Of a stretch of 64,000 nt of DNA, positions 1-7,740 are shown piece by piece. The notes under the pieces are model-generated. The model was not told the origin of the DNA. It searched no databases and was given only the letters and a program-made list of their open reading frames with translations. The stretch spans positions 124,001 through 188,000 of the forward strand of contig NZ_JALIGC010000035.1 of the NCBI RefSeq assembly GCF_024764775.1, written 5' to 3'. The DNA comes from Scandinavium manionii. Its GTDB lineage: Bacteria; Pseudomonadota; Gammaproteobacteria; Enterobacterales; Enterobacteriaceae. The translations under genes were made by a program, and so were the position numbers. Every line of letters begins with the position of its first letter. Within the stretch, counting starts at the first letter, position 1.

Positions 1-865
1 AAAACGCCAGGCTGTAACGCGCCTCCACCGATTCGCCCGGCAGCGGGCTGCGCACGCGGTGGAAGTTCGACGGCAGCTGGTCATCGCTCCAGCGCATCAG
101 CATATCGCCGATATTACAGGTAATCAGCCCTTCCAGCGGCTCGATGGACGTCCAGCTTTGCGTTTCCAACTCTTTCCCCGGACAGACCTGCAAACCGCCC
201 TGTCCCGCCTGCTGAAACAGCAGCGTCAGGCAGTCAAAATCAGTGTGCGCCCCGGCACGCCAAGGACCATCTGCTTCCCCGGTCAGCGCGAAATAGTGCA
301 GCATTCGCAGTGTGCTCTGATATGTCTCTTTGGACGGGTCATGTGCCTGCCTGAAAAATTCTTCCGGGAAGCCCATTTTCAGCGCGAAACAAGAAAGCAG
401 TTTCATGCCCACGGCCCAGCACTGACGTTCAAACGCCAGCACTGCCTCGCGAAAACCGGGCAGCGTGTCTTCGTCTGGCCACAGGCCGGACATGCGTGGA
501 CGCGTCACCTGATACGATTCTTTTTGATCGGGCTTACCCGTAGACGGCCTGATCTGCGCCCGGTATTCCCAGCCCGCGTTGCGATTAAGCGGATAGCGGC
601 CCTTTACTTCCTGTGGCAGCGCAAAGAATTGCTCCGCACGGGCAAACGCTGCGTTGATATCCTCCAGCGGAATGCCGTGGCCTGAGACCTGGAAGAAACC
701 GATTTCGGTCGACGCCTGCCACAGCTCATCGGCGATTGAAGCCTTACGCTGGTCAAAATTAGACAGGTCGATAATGCGCACTTCGCGGTTTGTTTCCTGA
801 CCGCGAGCGCCCATGCGGGATTCTTTGCTGAGTTCATGCATGGCGAAAGCCGAAGTGCTGTTCAT
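1..865 (-). CDS. 2-oxoglutarate/Fe(II)-dependent oxygenase, isopenicillin-N-synthase-like (3' end cut by window edge)
   Basis: The minus-strand frame is open from the ATG at 865 to base 1, so 288 residues are visible and the C-terminus lies outside the window. N-terminal part (about 28-125) looks like the DIOX_N region, with GFFQVSGHGI at 56-65. The 2OG-Fe(II) domain carries the metal ligands H207 and D209 (AHTDFD) and H269 (NFHRVR), and the 2-oxoglutarate-binding R283/S285 (RYS). The start at 865 has AACGAGG about 8 bases upstream; ATG 841 is a weaker alternative. Family members hydroxylate or oxidise small molecules using 2OG and O2. The gene is divergent from an ABC importer and amidohydrolase and has its own sigma-54 promoter. 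Oxidation of a purine- or pterin-like nitrogen source is an inference from these neighbours; the substrate is unknown. Confidence 0.9.
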   Translation of the reverse strand, partial: MNSTSAFAMHELSKESRMGARGQETNREVRIIDLSNFDQRKASIADELWQASTEIGFFQVSGHGIPLEDINAAFARAEQFFALPQEVKGRYPLNRNAGWEYRAQIRPSTGKPDQKESYQVTRPRMSGLWPDEDTLPGFREAVLAFERQCWAVGMKLLSCFALKMGFPEEFFRQAHDPSKETYQSTLRMLHYFALTGEADGPWRAGAHTDFDCLTLLFQQAGQGGLQVCPGKELETQSWTSIEPLEGLITCNIGDMLMRWSDDQLPSNFHRVRSPLPGESVEARYSLAF

Positions 866-1013
866 AGGGAAACCTCGTTAACTCAATTAACAGAGGACCT
901 GCCGTGGAGCGGTTCTCAACCAGCGGACAGGTCGCGGCATCGTCGGTAAAGACGACTGAGCAATGACCCACCGGCTGAGTTCCCGGCTGACAGCTTCTAC
1001 TCAGGCTGACTCA

Positions 1014-1030
1014 AGCAATGCCCGTGCCAG
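1014..1030 (-). promoter_or_regulatory. sigma-54 (RpoN) promoter for the oxygenase gene
   Basis: Read on the minus strand, the sequence is TGGCACG, four bases, TTGCT, an exact fit to the -24/-12 consensus. The GG (1028-1027) and GC (1016-1015) are ten bases apart. The expected transcription start is near 1003, giving a leader of about 138 bases to the ATG at 865. The fit is seen directly; activity is inferred. Confidence 0.8.
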
Positions 1031-1081
1031 GCTGTGAACCCTTTTGATTTCAGCGAGGTAGATACGCGCGCAAACGGCGAA

Positions 1082-1129
1082 TGCACGGCCGATGTGCAGC
1101 GGTGAAACTTTTTGCCTCATGGTTGTGCA
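1082..1129. promoter_or_regulatory. Two NtrC-type enhancer sites between divergent sigma-54 promoters
   Basis: Site 1 (1082-1098) is TGCAC-N7-GTGCA, a perfect dyad matching the NtrC consensus. Site 2 (1113-1129) is TGCCT-N7-GTGCA, with a perfect right half and a degenerate left half. The centres are 31 bases apart, about three helical turns, which would suit cooperative binding on one DNA face. The pair lies about 55 bases from the leftward -24 element and about 100-130 bases from the rightward one. The rest of the 529-base gap 866-1394 holds no gene I can support. Confidence 0.7.
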
Positions 1130-1224
1130 ACGCTGGCCTGTGTGAAACAACAATTTCAGCGGGCGTCGCCGCAAATTCAGTGGATAATCTGTTAATTCAA
1201 GGCATTGCGAATAATTAGCGCGAA

Positions 1225-1240
1225 TGGCACGCCGTTTGCT
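1225..1240 (+). promoter_or_regulatory. sigma-54 (RpoN) promoter for the ABC importer/amidohydrolase operon
   Basis: The sequence is TGGCACG, four bases, TTGCT: GG at 1226-1227 and GC at 1238-1239, ten bases apart, an exact consensus. The expected start is near 1251, about 145 bases before the ATG at 1395. Together with the NtrC-type sites it predicts induction under nitrogen limitation. Confidence 0.82.
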
Positions 1241-1394
1241 ACATCGCAAACAGAGTATAAGCGGTCAGCGTGGCAGCACGCGGGACATTGCTCTACAGCC
1301 TCGGCTGTACCTCGTCAGGGGGCGGCGCATTGCGTCGTGAGCATCGCTTAGCCCCCGACAGACCGTGTACAACGTTTTGATTTGGGGGTCTTTT

Positions 1395-2363
1395 ATGTCA
1401 ATGTCGTCCGTTCGTCTGCTCACCCTGTGCGCCACGCTCAGCGCAACGTCTCTCTCCTTCGCGGCCGATAAACTGGTCCTCCAGACCACCTGGGTTGCCC
1501 AGGCGGAACAAGGCGGCTATTACCAGGCCGTCGCGGCGGGGATCTACAAAAAATACGGTCTGGACGTCGAAGTGCGCTCCGGCGGCCCGCAGCTCAATAA
1601 CATGACCTTACTTTTGGCTAACCGCGCCGACGTTATCGTTAGCTACGATTTGCAGGTGCTGAAAGGCGTGGAACAGAACTTCCCGCTGAAAGCCATCGCC
1701 GCCCCGTTCCAGTTCGATCCGCAGGGGATCCTCACCCACAGCAATGTCAATTCGCTCGACGACCTGAAAGGCAAAACCGTGCTGGTGTCTGCCAGCGGTC
1801 AGGCCAGTTGGTGGCCGTGGCTGAAGAGTCAGTACAAGCTTGAAGACAGCCAGGTGCGCCCGTACACCTTCAACATGCAGCCATTCCTGGCGGATAAAAA
1901 CACCGTTCAGCAAGCGTATGCCACTTCCGAAGTGCAGCAGGCAAAAGCCGCCCAGCCGGACAGCAAATTCTGGCTGTTCGCCGAGCACGGCTACCCGGCG
2001 TACGGCGGCATTCTGGTTACGCGCAACAACTTGCTGGCCGAGAAACCAGACGTAATGAAGCGCTTTGTCGAAGCATCAATGGAAGGCTGGAAAGCCTATC
2101 TGGCGGACCCCACAATCGGCAATCAGCTGATCAAGAAAGAGAATCCGCAGATGACTGACGCGGTTCTGGCCTTCGGCGTGGCACAGATGAAAGCCCTGCA
2201 TCTGATTGACGGCGGCGACGCGTCGAATAAAGGTCTCGGCGTGATGACTGACAAACGCTGGCAGGCAACGCGCAACTTTATGGTCAGCGCCGGATTGCTG
2301 AACAAAGAAACCGATTACAAAGCCGCGTACACCACGCAATTCTATCCGCAGGCCGCGATGTAA
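1395..2363 (+). CDS. ABC importer periplasmic binding protein, NMT1/THI5 (SsuA/TauA-like) family
   Basis: 322 residues. A Sec signal peptide (MSMSSVRLLTLCATLSATSLSFA) is followed by a mature protein starting ADKLVLQTTW. The family-typical segment GGYYQAVAAGIYKKYGLDV matches the domain shared by binding proteins for HMP/thiamine precursors, taurine, sulfonates and heterocycles. The ATG at 1395 is preceded by a GGGGG stretch; an in-frame TTG-type start further upstream would put extra residues before the signal. It is first in a four-gene run (binding protein, ATPase, permease, amidohydrolase) with tight spacing. Its nitrogen-type promoter and the deaminase-like enzyme suggest an N-heterocycle rather than a sulfonate ligand, but this is inference. 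Confidence 0.88.
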   Translation: MSMSSVRLLTLCATLSATSLSFAADKLVLQTTWVAQAEQGGYYQAVAAGIYKKYGLDVEVRSGGPQLNNMTLLLANRADVIVSYDLQVLKGVEQNFPLKAIAAPFQFDPQGILTHSNVNSLDDLKGKTVLVSASGQASWWPWLKSQYKLEDSQVRPYTFNMQPFLADKNTVQQAYATSEVQQAKAAQPDSKFWLFAEHGYPAYGGILVTRNNLLAEKPDVMKRFVEASMEGWKAYLADPTIGNQLIKKENPQMTDAVLAFGVAQMKALHLIDGGDASNKGLGVMTDKRWQATRNFMVSAGLLNKETDYKAAYTTQFYPQAAM

Positions 2364-2372
2364 GGAGGCGCT

Positions 2373-3191
2373 ATGCATCACGTCTTATCTTTTGAGCCGC
2401 CGGGTGCGGTGCAGCAAAATGAGGAGCCGCGCTTTTTGATGGCGCGCGGCGTAGAAAAAGTATGGCCAAACGGCACCGTCGCACTGGAACGTCTGAATCT
2501 GAATATTGGCCGTGGCGAACTGGTGTCGCTGCTCGGCCCATCGGGCTGCGGCAAAAGCACGCTGCTGAAAATGTTCGCCGGGCTGGAACAACCCAGCGCC
2601 GGAATGCTGCGCTGGAACGGCCAGCCGTCGCTGGCACAGCAGTGCCAGATGGCGATGGTGTTTCAGGAAGCCACGCTGATGCCCTGGGCGACCATCGAGG
2701 AAAATGTGCGGCTGCCTCTGAGCCTGCGCGGTATCGGTAAAAAGGAGAGCACGCCGCAGGTGATGCAGGCGCTGCTGGCAGTCGGGCTGGAAAACTTCCT
2801 TCATGCCCGCCCGCGCGAGCTTTCCGGCGGGATGCAAATGCGCGTGGCGCTGGCCCGGGCGCTGGTGATCGCCCCGGATCTGCTGCTGATGGACGAGCCA
2901 TTCGGCGCGCTGGATGAATTTACCCGCCACAAGCTCGACGCCGATATTCGCGCGCTGTGGAGCCGTCGCAATCTGACGGTGCTGTTTGTCACTCACAGCA
3001 TTTATGAAGCGGTCTGGCTTTCGTCGCGAGTGATCGTGATGGGTGCGCGTCCGGGGCGCGTCATAGCAGATATCGAAATAGACGGTCCCGCCGTACGCGA
3101 TGCGGCGTTTCGTACCTCACCCGCATTCATTCGCCAGGTGGCGCAACTTTCCGACTTACTCGAACAGGCCAGCGGAGGCGTGCATGACTAA
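2373..3191 (+). CDS. ABC importer ATP-binding protein, TauB/SsuB family
   Basis: 272 residues. Walker A GPSGCGKST is at 55-63, followed by the Q-loop in MVFQEATLMPW, the signature LSGGMQMRVALARAL, Walker B LLLMDEPFGALDE and the switch His in VTHSIYEAVW. The EATLMPW context is typical of nitrate/sulfonate/taurine-type ATPases. It should drive uptake through the permease encoded next. It begins 9 bases after the binding-protein stop and its 3' end overlaps the permease start by 8 bases, so translational coupling is likely. Confidence 0.93.
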   Translation: MHHVLSFEPPGAVQQNEEPRFLMARGVEKVWPNGTVALERLNLNIGRGELVSLLGPSGCGKSTLLKMFAGLEQPSAGMLRWNGQPSLAQQCQMAMVFQEATLMPWATIEENVRLPLSLRGIGKKESTPQVMQALLAVGLENFLHARPRELSGGMQMRVALARALVIAPDLLLMDEPFGALDEFTRHKLDADIRALWSRRNLTVLFVTHSIYEAVWLSSRVIVMGARPGRVIADIEIDGPAVRDAAFRTSPAFIRQVAQLSDLLEQASGGVHD

Positions 3192-3978
3192 ACCCCTGAT
3201 TCAGTATCCGCAGGTGCAGCGCGCACTGTGGCCGCTGCTGGTGCTGATTATTCTGCTCGCGGTCTGGGAAATCAGCTTCCGTCAGTTTGCGGTACCTGTC
3301 TACCTGGCGCCCAAACCCAGCGATATTGCTGTCACCCTGTATCAACAACACGCTGCGCTTTTGGGTAGCCTGCTGGTCACGCTGAAAGTCACCCTGCTGG
3401 CGTTTCTGCTGGCGGTGATTACCGGCACGCTGATTGCGTTTCTTTGCGTACAGAGCCGGGTGATTGAATCGTGCCTGATGCCGTGGGCGATCCTGTTTCA
3501 GGTCACGCCGGTGGTGGCGATCGCCCCGCTGGTGATCATCTGGATCCACAACACCACCCTGGCGCTGGTGGTCTGCGCAATGCTGGTGGCGGTATTCCCA
3601 GTTCTGACCAACACCACTCTCGGCCTGCGCAGCGTCAGCCCTGGTCTGCTAAACCTGTTTCATATCAACCAGGCCAGCCGCTGGCAGGTGCTAATGCGCC
3701 TGCGTGTGCCGAACGCGTTGCCCTATTTCTTCAGCGGATTACGCATCTCCTGCGGGCTGGCGCTGATTGGCGCTGTGGTGGCGGAATTTGTCGCCGGAAC
3801 TGGCGGCTCCGGTGCCGGGCTGGCGTGGCAGATTTTGCAGGCCGGTTTTCAACTCAACCTACCTCTGATGTTCGCCGCGCTGTTCCTGATCACCTGCACC
3901 GGCCTCGCGCTGTGGGCGCTGATGTCATTAATCACCCGACTGTGCCTGCGCGGCTGGCACGACAGTGAACTGGCCTGA
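3184..3978 (+). CDS. ABC importer permease, TauC/SsuC family
   Basis: 264 residues, with about six hydrophobic segments beginning with ALWPLLVLIILLAVWEISF. The BPD_transp_1 EAA-type loop is present around MRLRVPNALPYFFSGLRIS. The ATG at 3184 lies inside the end of the ATPase gene (8-base overlap) and fits the family's N-terminus; the longer open frame from 3100 is only out-of-frame read-back through the ATPase. With the preceding two genes it makes a complete importer in the inner membrane. The amidohydrolase gene follows after 8 bases. Confidence 0.92.
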   Translation: MTKPLIQYPQVQRALWPLLVLIILLAVWEISFRQFAVPVYLAPKPSDIAVTLYQQHAALLGSLLVTLKVTLLAFLLAVITGTLIAFLCVQSRVIESCLMPWAILFQVTPVVAIAPLVIIWIHNTTLALVVCAMLVAVFPVLTNTTLGLRSVSPGLLNLFHINQASRWQVLMRLRVPNALPYFFSGLRISCGLALIGAVVAEFVAGTGGSGAGLAWQILQAGFQLNLPLMFAALFLITCTGLALWALMSLITRLCLRGWHDSELA

Positions 3979-3986
3979 GGAAAATT

Positions 3987-5411
3987 ATGAGCTCGCTGCT
4001 GATTAAAGGCTGTACCGCCATTCTGACCGGGAATCGCGAAAAACCACGCAGTGCCGGGACCGATATTCGCGTGGCCGACGGGCGAATCGCCGCCATCGGG
4101 ACGCTGACGCCAAACGCCGATGATCGGGTGATTGATGCCCGCGACTGCGTGGCGTATCCGGGCTGGGTGAACACGCATCATCACCTGTTCCAGTCGCTGC
4201 TCAAGGGCGAACCGCAAGGACTCAACCAGAGCCTCAGCGCATGGCTGGCTTCGACGCCCTACCGTTTTCGCGGCGCGTTTGATGCAGAAACGTTTCGCCT
4301 CGCCGCGCGAATTGGTCTGGTGGAATTAGTGCGCTCCGGCTGCACAACGGTGGCCGATCATCACTATCTGTACTGGCCGGGCATGCCGTTCGACGGGGCC
4401 GCCATTTTGTTTGAGGAAGCGCAGGCGCTTGGCGTGCGCTTCGTGCTGTGCCGGGGCGGCGCAACGCAAACGCGCGGTCTGGAAAGCGCGTTGCCGACCG
4501 CGCTGCGACCCGAGCGTTTTGACGACTGGATGCAGGACGTCGAACGCCTCGCCGGGCAGTATCACCAGCCGCAGTCGGATGCGATGCGTCGCGTCGTCAT
4601 GGCCCCGACCACCACGCTGCACTCAACCACCGCGCAGGAACTGCGGGAAAGCGCGCGACTGGCACGGGCGCTGGGCCTGCGTTTGCACAGCCATCTCTCG
4701 GAAACGGTCGATTATCTCGATGCATCACGGGCAAAATTCGGCATAACGCCGCTGCAGTTTTGCGCCGAACAGGACTGGATCGGCGATGACGTATGGTTCG
4801 CCCATCTGGTGAAACTGCTGCCGGAAGAAATTGCCCTACTCGGGGCCAGCGGCAGCGGTATTGCCCATTGTCCGCAAAGCAACGCCCGGCTCGGGAGCGG
4901 CATCGCGGATATCGTCGCTCTGGAACAGGCTGGTGTAAAAATATCCATCGGCGTGGACGGTGCGGCCTCCAACGAAGCCGCCGATATGCAAAGTGAAACC
5001 CACGCGGCCTGGCAGCTACAGCGCGCACGTAAAGGGATGCTCGCCCGTCCGCGCTATGACGGCGGCACCTTCGAAGGCGGCGGCGATGCGGCCACCATAG
5101 AAGATGTGATCCGCTGGGGAACGTCCGGCGGTGCAGCTGTGCTTGGGCTCGATACCGGGGAATTGCGTCCAGGAATGCCCGCCGATATCGCGCTGTATCG
5201 GCTCGACGACCCACGCTATTTCGGTTTACACGACGTGGCGATCGGCCCAGTGGCCTGCGGCGGGCGGGCGACGCTGAAAGCGCTGTTGTGTCAGGGAAAA
5301 GTGATTGTCGAAAACGACGTGATTCCAGGGCTGGATTTGCGCGAGCTGGGCGCTCAGGCGGCAGAAGCGGTTAAACGGCTCCAACAAAAAGCGGGTATGC
5401 GGGGAGGATGA
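3987..5411 (+). CDS. Metal-dependent amidohydrolase, 8-oxoguanine deaminase/TrzN-AtzA-like
   Basis: 474 residues. Composite-domain beta strands are followed by the metal-binding HxH in PGWVNTHHHLFQSL (H64, H66), a later HSHLSE histidine, FAHLVKL, and the catalytic Asp in SIGVDGAASNE. The NTHHHLFQ form and the GVDGAASNE motif are typical of the 8-oxoguanine/isoxanthopterin deaminase and chlorohydrolase branch of the cytosolic amidohydrolases. Family knowledge points to hydrolytic deamination of an oxopurine, pterin or triazine ring. As the last gene of a nitrogen-type operon with its own importer, it would release ammonium from the imported ring. The exact substrate cannot be read from the sequence. 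Confidence 0.85.
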   Translation: MSSLLIKGCTAILTGNREKPRSAGTDIRVADGRIAAIGTLTPNADDRVIDARDCVAYPGWVNTHHHLFQSLLKGEPQGLNQSLSAWLASTPYRFRGAFDAETFRLAARIGLVELVRSGCTTVADHHYLYWPGMPFDGAAILFEEAQALGVRFVLCRGGATQTRGLESALPTALRPERFDDWMQDVERLAGQYHQPQSDAMRRVVMAPTTTLHSTTAQELRESARLARALGLRLHSHLSETVDYLDASRAKFGITPLQFCAEQDWIGDDVWFAHLVKLLPEEIALLGASGSGIAHCPQSNARLGSGIADIVALEQAGVKISIGVDGAASNEAADMQSETHAAWQLQRARKGMLARPRYDGGTFEGGGDAATIEDVIRWGTSGGAAVLGLDTGELRPGMPADIALYRLDDPRYFGLHDVAIGPVACGGRATLKALLCQGKVIVENDVIPGLDLRELGAQAAEAVKRLQQKAGMRGG

Positions 5412-5432
5412 TAACCCCGTAACCTCTTTTTT

Positions 5433-5499
5433 GCCCGATGGCGCTGGCGCTTATCGAGCCTACAAAACGTAGGCCTGGCAAGCATAGCGCCGCCGGGCA
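5433..5499. repeat. REP/BIME-like intergenic palindromic element
   Basis: Two imperfect arms (GCCCGATGGCGCTGGCGCTTA and, inverted, GCATAGCGCCGCCGGGCA) flank a central CCTACAAAACGTAGG. This is the layout of enterobacterial REP pairs (BIME). It lies between the convergent amidohydrolase and pptA genes, the usual place for such elements, where it can limit 3' decay or assist termination. Confidence 0.75.
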
Positions 5500-5513
5500 T
5501 TTAGGGCTTTTTC

Positions 5514-5744
5514 TTACAGACTGTAACCGGGCTTTTTAAGCAGCGTCTCGAGCTGGGGACCAATCTCTTTATCCCAGACCTGCGCTTTCCAGTCGGCTTC
5601 GGCTACCTGCTCCAGACCGACGCTAATTGCGCCGTCTTTACTGCCCAGATGACGGGTAATCGCAGCGGCGATATCCGCGGCCAGCGCGTCTTTTTGTTCG
5701 TCGTTTAGGTCACGGGGAAAACATTTAATGGCTACATGCGGCAT
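5514..5744 (-). CDS. pptA: Tautomerase PptA-like (4-oxalocrotonate tautomerase superfamily)
   Basis: 76 residues. The catalytic N-terminal proline is present as Pro2 (MPHVAIKCFP), and the segment LAADIAAAITRHLGSKDGAISVGLEQV fits the short tautomerase fold. It resembles E. coli PptA (YdcE), which lies in the same chromosomal neighbourhood near ansP. The family performs keto-enol tautomerisation; the physiological substrate is not known. An AGGAGA stretch precedes the ATG at 5744. Confidence 0.85.
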   Translation of the reverse strand: MPHVAIKCFPRDLNDEQKDALAADIAAAITRHLGSKDGAISVGLEQVAEADWKAQVWDKEIGPQLETLLKKPGYSL

Positions 5745-5791
5745 GGTGGTCTCCTTATTGTGTTCCCTAAAACTATCATCTTCTCAGCAGC

Positions 5792-6424
5792 TTAATTAGC
5801 GTTTTGTGCAGTTAAGATTTCGTTTTCGCTCAGGACGTGGTGCAGTTCTTCACGCTTTTCGATGTGGTCCGCAATCGCGCTCATGCGCGGGCAATTTTCG
5901 GCAAACCACGCTGCACGCGGGCCCCAGGTGCGCATCACCACGATGTACGCATCGATTAACGTGACGTTGTCACCCATTGCGTACGGTCCCACCAGTTGAC
6001 CATCCATCCATTGATACAGCGTTTTCCGGTAAGCAATACAGTTGTTTTGCAACTGCTCCGCAGCGTCAGGGGCAAAGCGTTCAGGGTAATCAGCGTAGGT
6101 AAACGTCGGATAGACGTTCGCCACCAGCCACACCAGCAGACGCTGAAACCGCGTGCGCTGCGCTGAGCCAATGGGCGGTGCCAGTTCGGGACAATGGTCG
6201 AGGATCATCAGCGCAATGGCGGCGGATTCGGTCATTACGCTGCCATCGTCCAGCCGCAGGGTCGGCACCTGACACAGCGGATTGATTTGGGCCAGCACAT
6301 CATGCTGCGGGCCGGGATTATCGAAGCCGTTCACGTCGACAAAATGGTACGGCATCTCTGCCATCGTCAGCATCACTTCGCTGATTGCCGAGCCCCAGCC
6401 CGGTACACCATAGAGCGTTAACAT
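5792..6424 (-). CDS. yncG: YncG-like glutathione S-transferase family protein
   Basis: 210 residues. The N-terminal thioredoxin fold begins LTLYGVPGWGSAISEVMLTMAEMPYHFVDV and contains the cis-Pro segment CQVPTLRLDDG and the glutathione-binding MTESAAIAL. The C-terminal helical domain contains WLVANVYPTFTYADYPERFAP. This matches E. coli YncG, which also sits close to ansP. The role is presumed to be glutathione-dependent; the substrate is unknown. The ATG at 6424 has GGAGGCAAAC just upstream. Confidence 0.85.
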   Translation of the reverse strand: MLTLYGVPGWGSAISEVMLTMAEMPYHFVDVNGFDNPGPQHDVLAQINPLCQVPTLRLDDGSVMTESAAIALMILDHCPELAPPIGSAQRTRFQRLLVWLVANVYPTFTYADYPERFAPDAAEQLQNNCIAYRKTLYQWMDGQLVGPYAMGDNVTLIDAYIVVMRTWGPRAAWFAENCPRMSAIADHIEKREELHHVLSENEILTAQNAN

Positions 6425-6526
6425 AGGTTTGCCTCCTACGAATGCAGAAACAAAAGTATGGACCAGATTCCTGCATAGGGGTTTTGGACTCGTCGATTGC
6501 GACTGCCCTCCGTCATCGGTCTATTT

Positions 6527-6542
6527 TGTGACTGATGTCGAA
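6527..6542 (+). promoter_or_regulatory. Weak CRP-like site upstream of the mannonate dehydratase gene
   Basis: TGTGA-N6-TCGAA has a perfect left half and a partial right half, 74 bases before the ATG at 6616. A near-dyad (CTAGCATGGTAG, around 6575) between this site and the gene could be a GntR-type operator. Both are suggestions from sequence only. Confidence 0.35.
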
Positions 6543-6615
6543 AAAATCAGTCTTAACAGCCCTTCACATAGATACTAGCATGGTAGACAGGCTTTCAGTT
6601 AAAGGTGTGATGAGT

Positions 6616-7683
6616 ATGCAAATGACAATGCGCTGGTTTGGACCCGCAGAAGATAAGATTTCCCTGCAACACATACGACAGGTGCCTGGCGTGGAAGGCA
6701 TTGTGGGGGCGTTGTACGATGTTCCCGTGGGCGAAGTCTGGCCAAAAGATAAAATTCTGGCGTTGGCCACGCAGGCGCGTGAAGCGGGTCTGAAGCTGGA
6801 AGTTATTGAAAGTGTGAATATTCACGATGAGATTAAAATCGGCAGCCCTGGGCGCGACCGCTATATCGAGAATTATCAAACGACTATCCGCAATCTGGCT
6901 GAGATCGGTATTAAAATCATCTGCTACAACTTCATGCCGGTCTTTGACTGGATGAAGACGGATATGAACTATGTTTTAGCGGATGGCTCTCTGACGATGG
7001 CCTTTGAAAAGAAAGGCATCGACAAAAGTCTTGAAGATGTTGTTAAAGATGTTCTCGATAATTCAAACGGTTTCGCCCTGCCCGGTTGGGAGCCAGAACG
7101 TCTGGCTAAAGTGCAAGAATTGTTTGCGCAATACAAAGATGTCGATGACGACAAATTACGTGAAAATCTTGTCTATTTCCTGAAAGCCATCATTCCGGTA
7201 TGTGAAGAGGTCGGGATTAAAATGGCGATTCATCCCGACGATCCTCCCTACTCCATCTTCGGGCTGCCGCGGGTTGTGAAAAATCGAGACGATCTTGATT
7301 GGCTGTGTAATGCAGTTGATTCAGAAGCAAATGGGATTACGTTATGCACCGGCTCAATTGCCGAAGATCCTGATAATAACGTTTACGACATACTGGCTGA
7401 ATTTACTCAACGCAAACGTATTCATTTTGCCCACGTACGAAATATCAAGATTATTAAAGATAAAGATTTTTATGAGTCGGCTCACTTATCACAATACGGC
7501 TCACTGGATATGTTCAAAGTAATGAAGTCGTTGCATGACAATGGCTTTGATGGCTATATTCGCCCCGACCACGGTCGCTTTATTTGGGGTGAAACTGGCC
7601 GCCCCGGATACGGTTTATACGACCGTGCATTAGGTGTAACCTATCTCCTCGGCCTGTGGGAAGCACTCGAAAAACAACATTAA
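6616..7683 (+). CDS. uxuA: Mannonate dehydratase UxuA, short type
   Basis: 355 residues. MRWFGPAEDKISLQHIRQVPGVEGIVGALYDVPVGEVW and the metal/active-site segments MAIHPDDPP, CTGSI, HVRNI and RPDHGR are UxuA hallmarks. The enzyme dehydrates D-mannonate to 2-keto-3-deoxygluconate. At 355 residues it is shorter than E. coli UxuA (394) and closer to the Bacillus form. The ATG at 6616 follows AAAGGTG by 8 bases; the open frame extends upstream to 6535 without a good ribosome site. Base composition is more AT-rich than its neighbours. It is followed by a GntP permease, so an uptake-plus-dehydration pair is likely. Confidence 0.9.
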   Translation: MQMTMRWFGPAEDKISLQHIRQVPGVEGIVGALYDVPVGEVWPKDKILALATQAREAGLKLEVIESVNIHDEIKIGSPGRDRYIENYQTTIRNLAEIGIKIICYNFMPVFDWMKTDMNYVLADGSLTMAFEKKGIDKSLEDVVKDVLDNSNGFALPGWEPERLAKVQELFAQYKDVDDDKLRENLVYFLKAIIPVCEEVGIKMAIHPDDPPYSIFGLPRVVKNRDDLDWLCNAVDSEANGITLCTGSIAEDPDNNVYDILAEFTQRKRIHFAHVRNIKIIKDKDFYESAHLSQYGSLDMFKVMKSLHDNGFDGYIRPDHGRFIWGETGRPGYGLYDRALGVTYLLGLWEALEKQH

Positions 7684-7740
7684 TATCCAGGCCGGCTATC
7701 CAGTCGGCATTTATTCAATACGTTGAATGCAGGTAAACAT

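Noticed and set aside
59..685. Plus-strand open frame of 208 codons
   Set aside because: It lies opposite the 2OG oxygenase gene, whose minus frame has intact metal-site motifs; the plus translation shows no family features.
1001..1489. Two minus-strand ORFs of 74-82 codons in the divergent promoter region
   Set aside because: They overlap the sigma-54 and NtrC-type elements and the start of the binding-protein gene; no ribosome sites or recognisable sequence.
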